Shown here one piece after another: positions 45,650 to 54,674 of a DNA stretch of 64,000 nucleotides. The position numbers were made by a program, and so were the translations under genes. The notes beneath the pieces were generated by a model. That model had not been told where the DNA came from. It made no database searches and was given only the letters and a program-made list of their open reading frames with translations. Within the stretch, counting starts at the first letter, position 1, and every line of letters begins with the position of its first letter. The DNA is from Lachnoclostridium sp. UBA1175 (GTDB lineage: Bacteria > Bacillota > Clostridia > Lachnospirales > Lachnospiraceae), in NCBI GenBank assembly GCA_002311665.1, contig DBYX01000015.1, forward strand, positions 1 to 64,000. Reading direction: 5' to 3'.

Positions 45650-45710
45650 GCAAAAAAGTGCCAAAACACAAGGAAAATCAAGGAAAATCGCGGTTTTTCG
45701 GCGTTTTCCG

Positions 45711-46295
45711 TCAATCCTCCAGCGTCTCGTCCACACTCGGGACAACGTACCATTTGCCGTCGATGCAAATGCTCCAACTGATATCGGTATCGTGGCCTTT
45801 CTCGGTCTTGCCGTCGTCCCCGCGATAGCTCCAGTCGAATTCGATCTCCGTGCGCGCAAATTTCTCGATCCGTCCCTCGTACGCGTCCACGTACTCGCGG
45901 TGCAGAAGCTCGACACCGCGCTTATAACCTTCGGAGTCCTTCTCGTACTCCACAACCCTCGTCTCGGTCCGCTTGAACTTGTAATCGGTCTCCTTGACGT
46001 ACGCCTTGGTCGTCTCGAAATCGGGCTTCACCTCGTTGTAAAGCTCGCCCGCGAGCGACAGTCCGAGCTCCACCATACAGTCCGGATTGTAGATCGTCGC
46101 CTCGACGAAATCGTCGAAGCGGCAGTTGTAAGCCGCATCAAACGCGCGGTTGCTCGCATTTTTCGCGCTTGCGTTCGCGTTGTACACCGTCTCCGAGAGG
46201 ATCAGGATCAGGATCACGATCGCAGCGACCACCGCAACGCCCCCGATCACGAGCAACACCTTGGTGGTTTTGGACATTTTCTTCTTTTGATCCAT
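45711..46295 (-). CDS. single-pass membrane protein of unknown function
   Basis: The 194-residue product has a basic start, a membrane helix (about 11-33) and an outer domain with a long helical part and a final β segment (WSICIDGKWYVVPSVDE). The layout, a helix bundle followed by a strand ending in a Trp-Tyr, resembles DUF4878-type lumazine-like domains, as in the next gene upstream. The two genes are probably related in role. No function is known. Confidence 0.75.
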   Translation of the reverse strand: MDQKKKMSKTTKVLLVIGGVAVVAAIVILILILSETVYNANASAKNASNRAFDAAYNCRFDDFVEATIYNPDCMVELGLSLAGELYNEVKPDFETTKAYVKETDYKFKRTETRVVEYEKDSEGYKRGVELLHREYVDAYEGRIEKFARTEIEFDWSYRGDDGKTEKGHDTDISWSICIDGKWYVVPSVDETLED

Positions 46296-46306
46296 AGTAC
46301 CGTTCC

Positions 46307-46342
46307 TAAAAATATCCCCCGGACCGCTTGCGCGATCCGGGG
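46307..46342 (-). terminator. terminator after the zinc-ribbon gene
   Basis: CCCCGGA (46317-46323) pairs with TCCGGGG (46336-46342), with inner GC pairs, then ATATTTTTAG on the minus strand. Confidence 0.7.
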
Positions 46343-46387
46343 AATGATACGCAATTGTTCTACAATTACAATCGACTGTCCGTAAGA

Positions 46388-47125
46388 TTACTTGTCAGCC
46401 TTCTTGTAGTACTCAGCCCAGTTGTTGGCGATCGTCTTGATCTTCTCGCCGCCGTCCATCTGAAGGATGTACCAGCTGCCGCTGATCTTAACGCAGGTGA
46501 AGTAAGTGTACGTATCCTTAACGTCGTCCTTCTTCTTACCCTTCTTTGCGTAGGTCTTAACCTCTACAATAGCCATCTTGGAAACCTTCTTGATCTCGGC
46601 TTCCTTCTTCGTCTCAAGGTACTCAAGGAGACCCTTGTACTCCTTGTCGCTGCCGCTGTAGGTCTCGCAGTCGGAGATCTTCCAGTCGTAAACGATGTCG
46701 TCATCATCGTCGTCATCGTCCTTGTCGAGCTTCAGGATCTTGCGAACCTTGGTGTTCTTGAGAGCCCAGAACTCATCAGCATCAGCCTGGATGTCATCAG
46801 CCTTCTCAGCTGCCTTGATGTAATCCTTAACAACGCCCTTCGCACCGCCGGACAGAAGCAGGATCAGGATAACCGCGATCACAACAACTGCTGCGCAAGC
46901 AGCGCCGATGATCAAAGGCAGTTTGTTGTTGCCGGCCTTCTTAGCCTTGGGAGCAACAGGAGCAACCGGAGCAGCGGGTGCAACCGGAGCGTACTGGGGT
47001 GCTGCCTGAGGAGCTGCCTGAGGAGCTACCTGGGGAGCTGCCTGGGGAACTGCAAGCTGTGCACCGCAGATCGGGCATACAGCGGAACCGTCAGGAATCT
47101 GATTACCACATTTTGTACAGAACAT
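46388..47125 (-). CDS. zinc-ribbon membrane protein
   Basis: The 245-residue protein starts with a zinc ribbon (FCTKCGNQIPDGSAVCPICGAQ). A low-complexity Pro/Ala/Gln tract (about 26-62) follows, then a membrane helix (about 70-92) and an outer domain with a poly-Asp stretch of eight residues (about 138-145) and a final YTYFTCVKISGSWYILQMDGG. Zinc-ribbon plus membrane plus small sensor domain is a common Firmicute layout of unknown function. Codon use has more A/T than neighbours and favours high expression. A promoter is at 47208-47236. Confidence 0.85.
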   Translation of the reverse strand: MFCTKCGNQIPDGSAVCPICGAQLAVPQAAPQVAPQAAPQAAPQYAPVAPAAPVAPVAPKAKKAGNNKLPLIIGAACAAVVVIAVILILLLSGGAKGVVKDYIKAAEKADDIQADADEFWALKNTKVRKILKLDKDDDDDDDDIVYDWKISDCETYSGSDKEYKGLLEYLETKKEAEIKKVSKMAIVEVKTYAKKGKKKDDVKDTYTYFTCVKISGSWYILQMDGGEKIKTIANNWAEYYKKADK

Positions 47126-47207
47126 AACATTTCTTCCTTTCTCATATTATTCTCGCGTCGGCTCGGCACGGCCACTTTCCCCGCGGCACAAGCCTACATA
47201 CAATGTG

Positions 47208-47236
47208 ACTATACCTTATTTTTTCGGGTTTTGCAA
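47208..47236 (-). promoter_or_regulatory. promoter of the zinc-ribbon gene
   Basis: TTGCAA (47231-47236), 17-bp spacer, TATAGT (47208-47213), about 83 bases upstream of the start. The rest of 47126-47505 holds the octamer pair at 47289-47316, the ABC promoter, and no gene. Confidence 0.65.
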
Positions 47237-47288
47237 TAGTTTTCGCGTTCTTTTCCCTCCGCTGCGGGCAAAAAAAGCCGCGCGCGGG

Positions 47289-47316
47289 CATTTTCCGTTC
47301 GCTCACCCGGAAAATG
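47289..47316. repeat. inverted pair of the GGAAAATG octamer
   Basis: CATTTTCCG (47289-47297) and CGGAAAATG (47308-47316) form a perfect nine-base inverted repeat with a ten-base loop, between two divergent promoters. It is the only close inverted pair of this dispersed octamer in the window. Confidence 0.85.
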
Positions 47317-47361
47317 AGTCACCATGCGACGGAAACAGCGCCTCTCACGGCGGTGCGAGGC

Positions 47362-47390
47362 TTGACTTTCCACGGTTGAAAAGGTATGAT
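47362..47390 (+). promoter_or_regulatory. promoter of the ABC ATPase gene
   Basis: TTGACT (47362-47367), 17-bp spacer, TATGAT (47385-47390), about 115 bases upstream of the start. Confidence 0.7.
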
Positions 47391-47505
47391 GTCCTCGTGG
47401 GAATTCAGTCGGGAATACGCGGGGTTCCGCCCGCCCTCCGCGCCCTGTCCGGGCCGGTGTCCGCGGCGAGTCGATCACGCGAATCTTTCCCCATCGGAGG
47501 TTATT

Positions 47506-48240
47506 ATGCAGGACAGCTGCTGTTGCGATAAGCACACACCCATCGTCAGCTGCGATCACGCGGCTCTCGGGTATGACAACCAGGTCGTGATCCCGGATCT
47601 GAACTTTGAGATCTATCCGGGAGATTATGTGAGCATCGTCGGAGAGAACGGCTCCGGCAAATCGACTCTGATGAAGACGATGCTCGGCCTCATCCGCCCG
47701 CTGAAGGGCGAGATCAAGATCAACTGCAGCAAGGGCAGCGGTTGCATCGGATATCTGCCGCAGATGAGCGAGATGCAGAGGGATTTTCCGGCGACGGTCC
47801 GCGAGGTCGTCATGACCGGCCTTCTGGGGCACAAAGGCTGGTGGCCGTTCTTCACGAAGAAGGAGAAGCAGCAGGCCTCCGAGGTGCTTAAGAAGCTTCA
47901 CATTGAGGATCTTGCGGGGCGCAGCTACCGCGAGCTCTCCGGCGGTCAGCAGCAGCGCGTACTGCTCGCGAGAAGCCTTCTGGCAGCGCACGAGATCCTG
48001 ATGCTCGACGAGCCCATCACAGGACTCGATCCCGCTGCGGCGGCGGAACTCTACGAGACGCTGCGCGAGCTGAACCGGGTCGACGGGATGACCATCATCA
48101 TGGTCACGCACGACATTAACAGCGCCGTCGTGAACTCCTCAAAGATACTGCACATCGCCGGCGAGACCGCATTTTACGGGACAACGGCGCAGTATATGGC
48201 GAGCGAGGAGGCGAAACTCTTCTTCCCGGCGGACGAATAA
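47506..48240 (+). CDS. ABC transporter ATP-binding protein, zinc/manganese type
   Basis: The 244-residue ATPase has Walker A GENGSGKST, signature LSGGQQQRV, Walker B ILMLDEP and an H-loop MVTHD. Its closest type is ZnuC/AdcC, which powers Zn or Mn import. The N-terminus begins MQDSCCCDKH, an unusual Cys-rich stretch that could bind metal. No permease or binding protein is next to it; the following genes are an epimerase and a carboxypeptidase. CGGAGG lies five bases upstream of ATG 47506. Confidence 0.85.
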   Translation: MQDSCCCDKHTPIVSCDHAALGYDNQVVIPDLNFEIYPGDYVSIVGENGSGKSTLMKTMLGLIRPLKGEIKINCSKGSGCIGYLPQMSEMQRDFPATVREVVMTGLLGHKGWWPFFTKKEKQQASEVLKKLHIEDLAGRSYRELSGGQQQRVLLARSLLAAHEILMLDEPITGLDPAAAAELYETLRELNRVDGMTIIMVTHDINSAVVNSSKILHIAGETAFYGTTAQYMASEEAKLFFPADE

Positions 48241-48264
48241 TGCTTACTACCAAGGAGAACACAT

Positions 48265-48957
48265 ATGCTGGAACAGTTGAAAAAAGAAGTTCTGGAAGCC
48301 AATCTTGAGCTTCCCCGCTACGGTCTGGTGACCTTCACCTGGGGCAACGTCTCGGGCTACGACCCGGAGTCCGGCCTCGTGGTGATCAAGCCCTCGGGCG
48401 TGTCGTACGACGGCATGACCGTGGACGATATGGTCGTGGTCGATCTTGAGGGCAAGATCGTCGAGGGCACGAAGAAGCCCTCCTCGGACACCCCCACGCA
48501 CCTCGCGCTGTACCGCGCGTGGCCCGGTGTGCGCGGCGTCGTTCACACGCACAGCCGCAACGCCACCACCTATGCGCAGGCCTGCCTCGACATCGTCGCG
48601 GGCGGCACGACGCACGGTGACTACTTCTACGGCGACATCCCCTGCACGCGCTATATGACGCCCGAGGAGATCGCCGGTGACTACGAGCTCGAGACCGGCA
48701 ACGTCATCATCGAAACCTTTAAAAAGCGCGGCATCGAGCCGCTTGACATTCCCGCCGTACTGGTCCGCTCACACGGCCCGTTCACCTGGGGCACCTCCCC
48801 CGCGGAGGCCGTCCACAATGCGGTCGTCCTCGAAGAGCTCGCCTACATGGCGATGCACAGCCAGATGCTCATCGGCGATGCGCCCTGCATGCAGCAGGAG
48901 CTTCTGGACAAGCATTTCCTCAGAAAGCACGGTCCGAACGCTTACTACGGACAGTAA
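48265..48957 (+). CDS. araD: L-ribulose-5-phosphate 4-epimerase
   Basis: The 230-residue class II aldolase-fold enzyme has GNVSGYD near the N-terminus, KPSSDTPTHLALYR, metal ligands HTHS, and SHGPFTWG. The sequence fits AraD-like epimerases, which convert L-ribulose 5-phosphate to D-xylulose 5-phosphate; UlaF- or SgbE-type enzymes are near relatives. No arabinose genes lie nearby, so the exact sugar is unsure. It lies 24 bases after the ATPase gene. Confidence 0.9.
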   Translation: MLEQLKKEVLEANLELPRYGLVTFTWGNVSGYDPESGLVVIKPSGVSYDGMTVDDMVVVDLEGKIVEGTKKPSSDTPTHLALYRAWPGVRGVVHTHSRNATTYAQACLDIVAGGTTHGDYFYGDIPCTRYMTPEEIAGDYELETGNVIIETFKKRGIEPLDIPAVLVRSHGPFTWGTSPAEAVHNAVVLEELAYMAMHSQMLIGDAPCMQQELLDKHFLRKHGPNAYYGQ

Positions 48958-48990
48958 GCGGCATTTTCCACCATTTCAAGGAGTTGTTTT

Positions 48991-50571
48991 TTGAAATATC
49001 GGCACGACATTCGATTTCGCTTATGCGCCTTCGCGGCGGTTCTACTCTTGATCGGAACCGCCGTTTTCGGCATGTCGGGGGGGATCCGTGCCCGCACGGC
49101 CTACGCGGACGGCGAGGTGGCCGAGCCCGTGCTTGAGGGCGGTCCGCAGATCGGCGCCAAATACGCCGTCGTCATGGAGATCGGCTCCGGCGCCGTGCTC
49201 TACGCGAAGAACCCCACGGACGCCTGCTCGCCGATGAGCCTGACCAAGCTGCTCACCGCGCTGCTCACACTCGAGAACCTGTCCCCCTCGGACACGGTCT
49301 CATTTTCCAACCAGGCCATCAACGGCATCGGAACAAACGTGACGCGCGTCGGCATTGTGGAAAATGAGCGCATCTCCGTGCAGGACGCGCTCTATGCCAT
49401 GCTCGTCGCATCGGCCGACGAGGTGTCCTACGCGCTCGGCGAGAAGGTCGGCGGCAAGATCAAAAACTTTTACACGATGATGAACGACCGCGTCGCGAAG
49501 CTCGGCGGCGTCAACTCGAATTTTTCGAGCGCGACGGGAACCGGCGGCACCAAGCAGACGTCGTGTGCGTACGACCTCGGGCTGATCGCGTGCGCTCTCA
49601 CGCAGTATCCGCTGTTCAACAAGATCGCGTCCGCGAGCTGGTACGAGATCCCCGCGACGAACCTCAAGGAGAACCGCGTGATCGCGCAGACGCACCAGTT
49701 CATCCGCAAGACGAAGAAATATGAGTACGCCACGGCCGGCAAATCCGGCGGCCAGGCGGACGACAAGACCTACTCGCTGTGCACCTACGCGGAGCGCGAG
49801 GGGATGACCGTCGTAGCGATCGTGCTCGGCTGCGCCAACTCCGACAGTTCCTACGACGATTCCGTCTCGATCATCAACTACGCCTTCGAGAACTACAAGG
49901 CGCACGCGATGAAGGAGATTGAGAACGCCGTGAACGAGGACTACTCCGGACTGTTCGACTACTGCCCGATGTTCGACGACGGCAACGGCGACCTCGTGTA
50001 CATCGATCGCAATTCCACGGTCGTTCTGCCCCGCAACGCCGACCCGTCATCGCTCACGAAGACTGTGGAGTACAGCCTTCCGAGCGAGTACGTTCATGGG
50101 GAAAATGTGATCGGTCGCGTGATCTACAGCTACCGCGGCCACCGCGTCGGCAACGCCGGGATCATCTACAACAATCCCGAGTATCCGATGTCGCAGACCG
50201 AGTTTGACGCGGTGTGGCCTTATTTTCTGATCCCGCCGTCGATGCTTGCGTCGCAGGGCGGCTCCGGCGTCGTCATCGACAACTCCTACCTGATCCCGAC
50301 GATCACGATCACGCCTTCGCCGACACCGGCGGAGGGCAACGACCCGGAGGCCGGCACGCTGTCGCCCACCGCGACACCGACTCCGCTGCCGCTCATCAAG
50401 AAGCAGCCGGAACCGGAGACGGGACCTCTCGCGGGCTGGAGCGTGCGCGCCAAGGCAAGGCTTCTGGGCGCCGCGATCTTCCTCGTCACCTTCATCCCCT
50501 GCGTGATCGTCATCTGCATCGTCCTGCCGAAGCGGCACCGCCGCAGGAACAGGGTGACCAAGAGGCTGTGA
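48991..50571 (+). CDS. D-alanyl-D-alanine carboxypeptidase (PBP5 family)
   Basis: The 526-residue S11 peptidase has an N-terminal signal/anchor (about 8-30), an active site SxxK as SLTK, SAD where SxN is usual, and KSG where KTG is usual. A Pro/Thr-rich linker and a C-terminal membrane helix (about 492-512) follow. It trims terminal D-Ala from stem peptides. The Asn-to-Asp change in the second motif is unusual and may alter activity. It starts at TTG 48991 with AAGGAG seven bases upstream. Confidence 0.9.
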   Translation: MKYRHDIRFRLCAFAAVLLLIGTAVFGMSGGIRARTAYADGEVAEPVLEGGPQIGAKYAVVMEIGSGAVLYAKNPTDACSPMSLTKLLTALLTLENLSPSDTVSFSNQAINGIGTNVTRVGIVENERISVQDALYAMLVASADEVSYALGEKVGGKIKNFYTMMNDRVAKLGGVNSNFSSATGTGGTKQTSCAYDLGLIACALTQYPLFNKIASASWYEIPATNLKENRVIAQTHQFIRKTKKYEYATAGKSGGQADDKTYSLCTYAEREGMTVVAIVLGCANSDSSYDDSVSIINYAFENYKAHAMKEIENAVNEDYSGLFDYCPMFDDGNGDLVYIDRNSTVVLPRNADPSSLTKTVEYSLPSEYVHGENVIGRVIYSYRGHRVGNAGIIYNNPEYPMSQTEFDAVWPYFLIPPSMLASQGGSGVVIDNSYLIPTITITPSPTPAEGNDPEAGTLSPTATPTPLPLIKKQPEPETGPLAGWSVRAKARLLGAAIFLVTFIPCVIVICIVLPKRHRRRNRVTKRL

Positions 50572-50629
50572 CAGACGAGTGACTGTTGAACGATATACGG
50601 TAAGGCAGGTAAAACACTGTAAACGCAAA

Positions 50630-50657
50630 GAAAGCGCGGAACTCCGCGCTTTCTTTT
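50630..50657 (+). terminator. terminator after the carboxypeptidase gene
   Basis: GAAAGCGCGG (50630-50639), loop AACT, CCGCGCTTTC (50644-50653), then TTTTA. Confidence 0.85.
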
Positions 50658-50730
50658 ATGTCCGGAATGACGGTGTTCCGCCACCCGTTGATTTCTTTTC
50701 GTCCCCTGTCCCGCCGGTTTGTCTCCCGGT

Positions 50731-52122
50731 TCAGACAAGCTTTCTTCCCATCAGCACGCCCATCGAGGACGCCATCATAAGACCTCTGGTCCATCCGGAC
50801 GAGTCGCCGAGGCAGTAGAGGCCCGCGACATTGGTTGAGAGATCGGGCTCCATCTTGACCTTGTTGCTGTAGAACTTGAGCTCGGGCGAGTAGAGAAGCG
50901 TCTCGTAGCTCGCGAAGCCCGGCACGACCTTGTCCACGGCCTGGATGAAGTTGATGATGTTCGTCATCGCGCGGTACGGCATCGCCGCCGTGATGTCACC
51001 TGCCACCGCGTCCGGAAGCGTCGGGCGCACGTTGGCCTGCGCCAGCTCCTTCGCCCAGGTACGTTTGCCGGAGAGAATGTCGCCGTAGCGCTGCACGAGG
51101 ATGTGCCCGTTGGCGAGCATGTTCGTGAGCTCACCGACCTTCTGTGCGTACTCGATCGGCTGATTGAACGGCACCGAGAAGTTGTGCGAACACAGGATCG
51201 AAAGGTTCGTGTTATTGCTCTTCAGCTCCTTGTAGGAATGGCCGTTGACGACCGCGAGATTGTTGTCGTAATTCTCCTGCGACACGAAGCCGCCGGGGTT
51301 CTGGCAGAAGGTGCGCACCTTGTTCTTGAACGGAGCCGGATAGCCGACAAGCTTCGACTCGTACAGAACGCTGTTCACTTCCTCCATGATCTCGTTGCGG
51401 ACCTCGACGCGAACGCCGATGTCAACGGTGCCGGGCTTGTGCGCGATGTCGTAGCGCGCGCACAGCTTCTCGAGCCACTCCGCGCCGCGGCGGCCGGTCG
51501 CGACGACCACGCTGTCCGCCTCATACTCCGTGCGTCCGCCCGGGAGGTTGATGACCACGCCCTTGCAGACGCCGTCGTTGATGATCAGGTCCTCGCAGGT
51601 GCAGCCGAAGATCATATCCACGCCGTGTTCCTGCAGAAAATGCTCCAGTTTCTTATAAAGCTCCTGCGCCTTCTCCGTGCCGAGATGCCGGATCGGGCAG
51701 TCCACCAGCTTCAGTCCCGCCTGAATGGCACGCCTGCGGATCTCCTTCACCTTTTCGGGCTCGCTGACGCCCTCCACGTGCGTGTCCGCGCCGAACGCAA
51801 GATACACCGAGTCCGTGTAATCGATGAGCGCCTGTGCCGCATCCGCGCCGATCAGCTCGGGGAAGTCCCCGCCGACCTCGTAGCTCAGGGACATTTTTCC
51901 GTCGGAAAATGCCCCGGCGCCCGAGAAGCCCGTCGTGATATTGCACGGTTTGCAGCTCACGCAGTGGCCCGTTACCGCCTTCGGGCAGGATCTCTTCTCG
52001 ATCGGCTGCCCCTTCTCGATCATCAGTATCTTCTTCGTCGAACCGCGGGTGATCATCTCATAGGCCGTGAATATTCCGGCCGGCCCCGCACCGACGATAA
52101 CAACATCATATTTCTTGTTCAT
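50731..52122 (-). CDS. FAD-dependent oxidoreductase, COG2509 type
   Basis: The 463-residue protein has the FAD Rossmann motif VGAGPAG at the N-terminus and a Cys-rich stretch (CPKAVTGHCVSCKPCNI), then GFSGAGAFSDGK, ATGRRGAEWL, and a C-terminal YCLGDSSGWTRG that closes the FAD site. It matches the COG2509 group of uncharacterised flavoproteins. The substrate is not known. The four cysteines in the N-terminal region could bind a metal or form disulphides. Confidence 0.9.
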   Translation of the reverse strand: MNKKYDVVIVGAGPAGIFTAYEMITRGSTKKILMIEKGQPIEKRSCPKAVTGHCVSCKPCNITTGFSGAGAFSDGKMSLSYEVGGDFPELIGADAAQALIDYTDSVYLAFGADTHVEGVSEPEKVKEIRRRAIQAGLKLVDCPIRHLGTEKAQELYKKLEHFLQEHGVDMIFGCTCEDLIINDGVCKGVVINLPGGRTEYEADSVVVATGRRGAEWLEKLCARYDIAHKPGTVDIGVRVEVRNEIMEEVNSVLYESKLVGYPAPFKNKVRTFCQNPGGFVSQENYDNNLAVVNGHSYKELKSNNTNLSILCSHNFSVPFNQPIEYAQKVGELTNMLANGHILVQRYGDILSGKRTWAKELAQANVRPTLPDAVAGDITAAMPYRAMTNIINFIQAVDKVVPGFASYETLLYSPELKFYSNKVKMEPDLSTNVAGLYCLGDSSGWTRGLMMASSMGVLMGRKLV

Positions 52123-52208
52123 AGAAACCCCTTTACACCTTCAAAAACCCCTTGCTAACGCTACATGCGACATACGTCGCTTTAGTGCCCTACGCAACTG
52201 CCGTCCGA

Positions 52209-53741
52209 TCATTCGGCCTTCGCAGGCGCCGGTGCCACGCGGCCGAACATCTCGCACAGCCATGCGCGGTAGCCGATGTCGATCTTCGACAGTTCTCCCG
52301 GCAGCAGTCTCCACTGCCAGTTTGAACCGAGCGTCGACGGATGATTGATGCGCGCCGAATTGTCCAGATGCAGAAGATCCTGGATCTGGAAGATCACCGT
52401 GTCGGCAACCGACTCGTAGAGGCGGCGGATCATCTGATCGTGCAGCTCCTCGCGCTTCAGGATTCCGAAATAGCCCATCATCCAGTTGATCTGCCACTCC
52501 GGGCAGCCCGCGAGGAAGCCCGCGAGTGTCTCGTTGTCGTGTGTACCGATGTAGGCGACACAGTTCGAGGACGAGTAGTTGTGCGGCAGATACGGGTTTG
52601 CGGGATCGCCTCCGACGCCGAACTCGATGACCTTCATCCCCGGGTAACCGCAGGAAGCGATCAGGTCCTTCACCGGCTTCGTCAGCACGCCGAGGTCCTC
52701 CGCGATGATCTTCGCGCCCTTGGCCGCCTCCGCAAACACGTCGGTGAGCTTCTTACCCGGTCCCTTGAGCCATTTGCCGCCCTTGGCGCTCTTGCACTTC
52801 GCGGGGATCGACCAGTAGTTGACGATGCCGATGAAATGGTCGATGCGGATCACGTCGAACAGGTCCGCGTTGGCCTTCATGCGCTCGCGCCACCACTTGA
52901 AATTCTTCTTTTCCATCTCGTCCCAACGGTAGAGCGGGTTGCCCCAGCGCTGTCCCTCGTCGGAAAATGCATCCGGCGGGACTCCCGCAATGTTCGTCGC
53001 GTTGCGGTCGATGTCGAGCTCAAACAGCTCGCTGTGCGCCCACGTGTCGGCGCTGTCCATCGCCACGTAGAGCGGGATGTCGCCGATGATCTCCACGCCG
53101 TTCTCCGACGCGTACGCGCGCACGGCGTGCCATTGTTCGAAAAATGTGAACTGCATGAACTCCTGGAACGCCACCTCGTCGGCCAGCTCCTCGGCCGCCG
53201 CGGCGAGCGCGGATCTCTTGTGCAGCTTCAGGTCGTGATCGCTCCACTCCTGCCAGGGCTTGAAGCCCTCCCTTTCCTTGATCGCCATGAAGAGACAGTA
53301 GTCCTCGAGCCAGTACTCCGCCTTCTTCTTAAAAGCGGCAAACTCCTTCGTCGCGCGGAAATCACTGCGGGCATACGCCTTCCGGAGCACCGCAAAGCGG
53401 CTTCCGAACTGTGCGCCGTAGTCCACGTAGCGCGGCTCCGTGCCGAAGTAGCCCTCGAGGATCTCCTCCTTCGTCAGGATTCCCCGGTCGACAAGCAGGT
53501 CAAGGTCGATGAAATAAGGGTTGCCGGCGAAGGCCGAGTACGACTGGTAAGGGCTGTCGCCGTAGCCGGTCGGTCCGACCGGGAGCACCTGCCAGTAGCG
53601 ATGCTTCATCTTCGCAAGGAAGTCGACAAACTCCGTCGCCGCCTTGCCGAGCGTGCCGATCCCGTAAGGGCTCGGCAGTGAAAATACCGGCATCAGGATG
53701 CCGGCACTTCTCGTTGATTGTTCCGTTGTGTTTCGTTTCAT
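52209..53741 (-). CDS. malQ: 4-alpha-glucanotransferase
   Basis: The 510-residue GH77 enzyme has YGIGTLG at the start and SPYQSYSAFAGNPYFIDL. The DVIRIDHF segment carries the catalytic Asp, a later EDLG carries the Glu, and GTHDNETLAG is the last conserved motif. It moves maltooligosaccharide units during glycogen or starch use. ATG 53741 has GAGGAT upstream. No other glycogen gene is in the window. Confidence 0.97.
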   Translation of the reverse strand: MKRNTTEQSTRSAGILMPVFSLPSPYGIGTLGKAATEFVDFLAKMKHRYWQVLPVGPTGYGDSPYQSYSAFAGNPYFIDLDLLVDRGILTKEEILEGYFGTEPRYVDYGAQFGSRFAVLRKAYARSDFRATKEFAAFKKKAEYWLEDYCLFMAIKEREGFKPWQEWSDHDLKLHKRSALAAAAEELADEVAFQEFMQFTFFEQWHAVRAYASENGVEIIGDIPLYVAMDSADTWAHSELFELDIDRNATNIAGVPPDAFSDEGQRWGNPLYRWDEMEKKNFKWWRERMKANADLFDVIRIDHFIGIVNYWSIPAKCKSAKGGKWLKGPGKKLTDVFAEAAKGAKIIAEDLGVLTKPVKDLIASCGYPGMKVIEFGVGGDPANPYLPHNYSSSNCVAYIGTHDNETLAGFLAGCPEWQINWMMGYFGILKREELHDQMIRRLYESVADTVIFQIQDLLHLDNSARINHPSTLGSNWQWRLLPGELSKIDIGYRAWLCEMFGRVAPAPAKAE

Positions 53742-53828
53742 AGGATCATCCTCGTCAAGGAAGATTTTCTGTATCTGTCGCGTCGCGCGCGCCGGCACGG
53801 ATCCGGCCGGCATGCGCTTTCGCTGTTA

Positions 53829-54644
53829 TTATTCGTCGTCTTCGGCACCCTGCTCGTACTTCTTGGCGAGCTCGGTGTCCTCGTCGTCATCATCGTCCTC
53901 GTCCTCGATCCTGCCCACGGGAGTCGTGTTCGTCGAAACACCGGACTCCTCGCTCTCGTCGTCCTCATCCTCCGGCTCCGGCTGGGAGGATTTCGGCTGT
54001 GCGATCGGGATCAGGCGCTCGCAGTGGCTCGCGACGCGGCGCGAGTGCGTGAGCACGATGATCGTGAATCCGCTGCTGCGCAGCACTTCGACAATATCCA
54101 TAAACCGGTCGACATCCGCGGACTGCAGATTGCCGGTAGGCTCGTCAAGGATCAGATACTTCGGGTTGGTCATGATGGCCCGCGCAAGGCAGACCTTCTG
54201 GAGCTCGAACTCCTCGAGGTCGGCGGGGTAGTATTTGCCAAAACCCTTGAGACCGACAGCGCGGAGAACTTCCTTCGCGCGGCGCATTTTCCGCTTGGCG
54301 GTCATAAACTTGTGCCCCATCGGAACAAGAAGGTTCTCATACACGGTCATATCGGAGACGAGCAGCGAGTCGCGCGGTACGATACCGACGCGCTTCGTGC
54401 GAAGCATCGCCCTCTGGAACGGATTCCAGTAGTAGATACGGTGGCCGTCGATGGTGACCGTGCCGCTGTCCGGGCGGATCAGGCCGCCGAGCACATTCAT
54501 CAGGGTGCTCTTGCCGCTGCCCTTCTTGCCGACGATCGCGACCATCTCGTTCTCCTGAACCATCATCGAAAAATTCCGTACGACTCTGCGGCGGGCGCCG
54601 CCGACGCCGAACGATTTGTTGAGTTTTTTCACCTCAAATGCCAT
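53829..54644 (-). CDS. ABC transporter ATP-binding protein with degenerate motifs
   Basis: The 271-residue protein has Walker A GKKGSGKST, Walker B LILDEPTGN and an H-loop LTHS. The signature LSGGQ is replaced by LEEFE, and the Q-loop has VPRD in place of the usual Gln. A long acidic tail (about 220-271) with poly-Asp runs follows. The general type is MacB/LolD-like, and it pairs with the permease upstream. Loss of the signature suggests reduced or no ATP hydrolysis, or a regulatory role. Confidence 0.85.
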   Translation of the reverse strand: MAFEVKKLNKSFGVGGARRRVVRNFSMMVQENEMVAIVGKKGSGKSTLMNVLGGLIRPDSGTVTIDGHRIYYWNPFQRAMLRTKRVGIVPRDSLLVSDMTVYENLLVPMGHKFMTAKRKMRRAKEVLRAVGLKGFGKYYPADLEEFELQKVCLARAIMTNPKYLILDEPTGNLQSADVDRFMDIVEVLRSSGFTIIVLTHSRRVASHCERLIPIAQPKSSQPEPEDEDDESEESGVSTNTTPVGRIEDEDDDDDEDTELAKKYEQGAEDDE

Positions 54645-54674
54645 AATCGGTTTCCTCCTGTGCCCTCACGCCGC

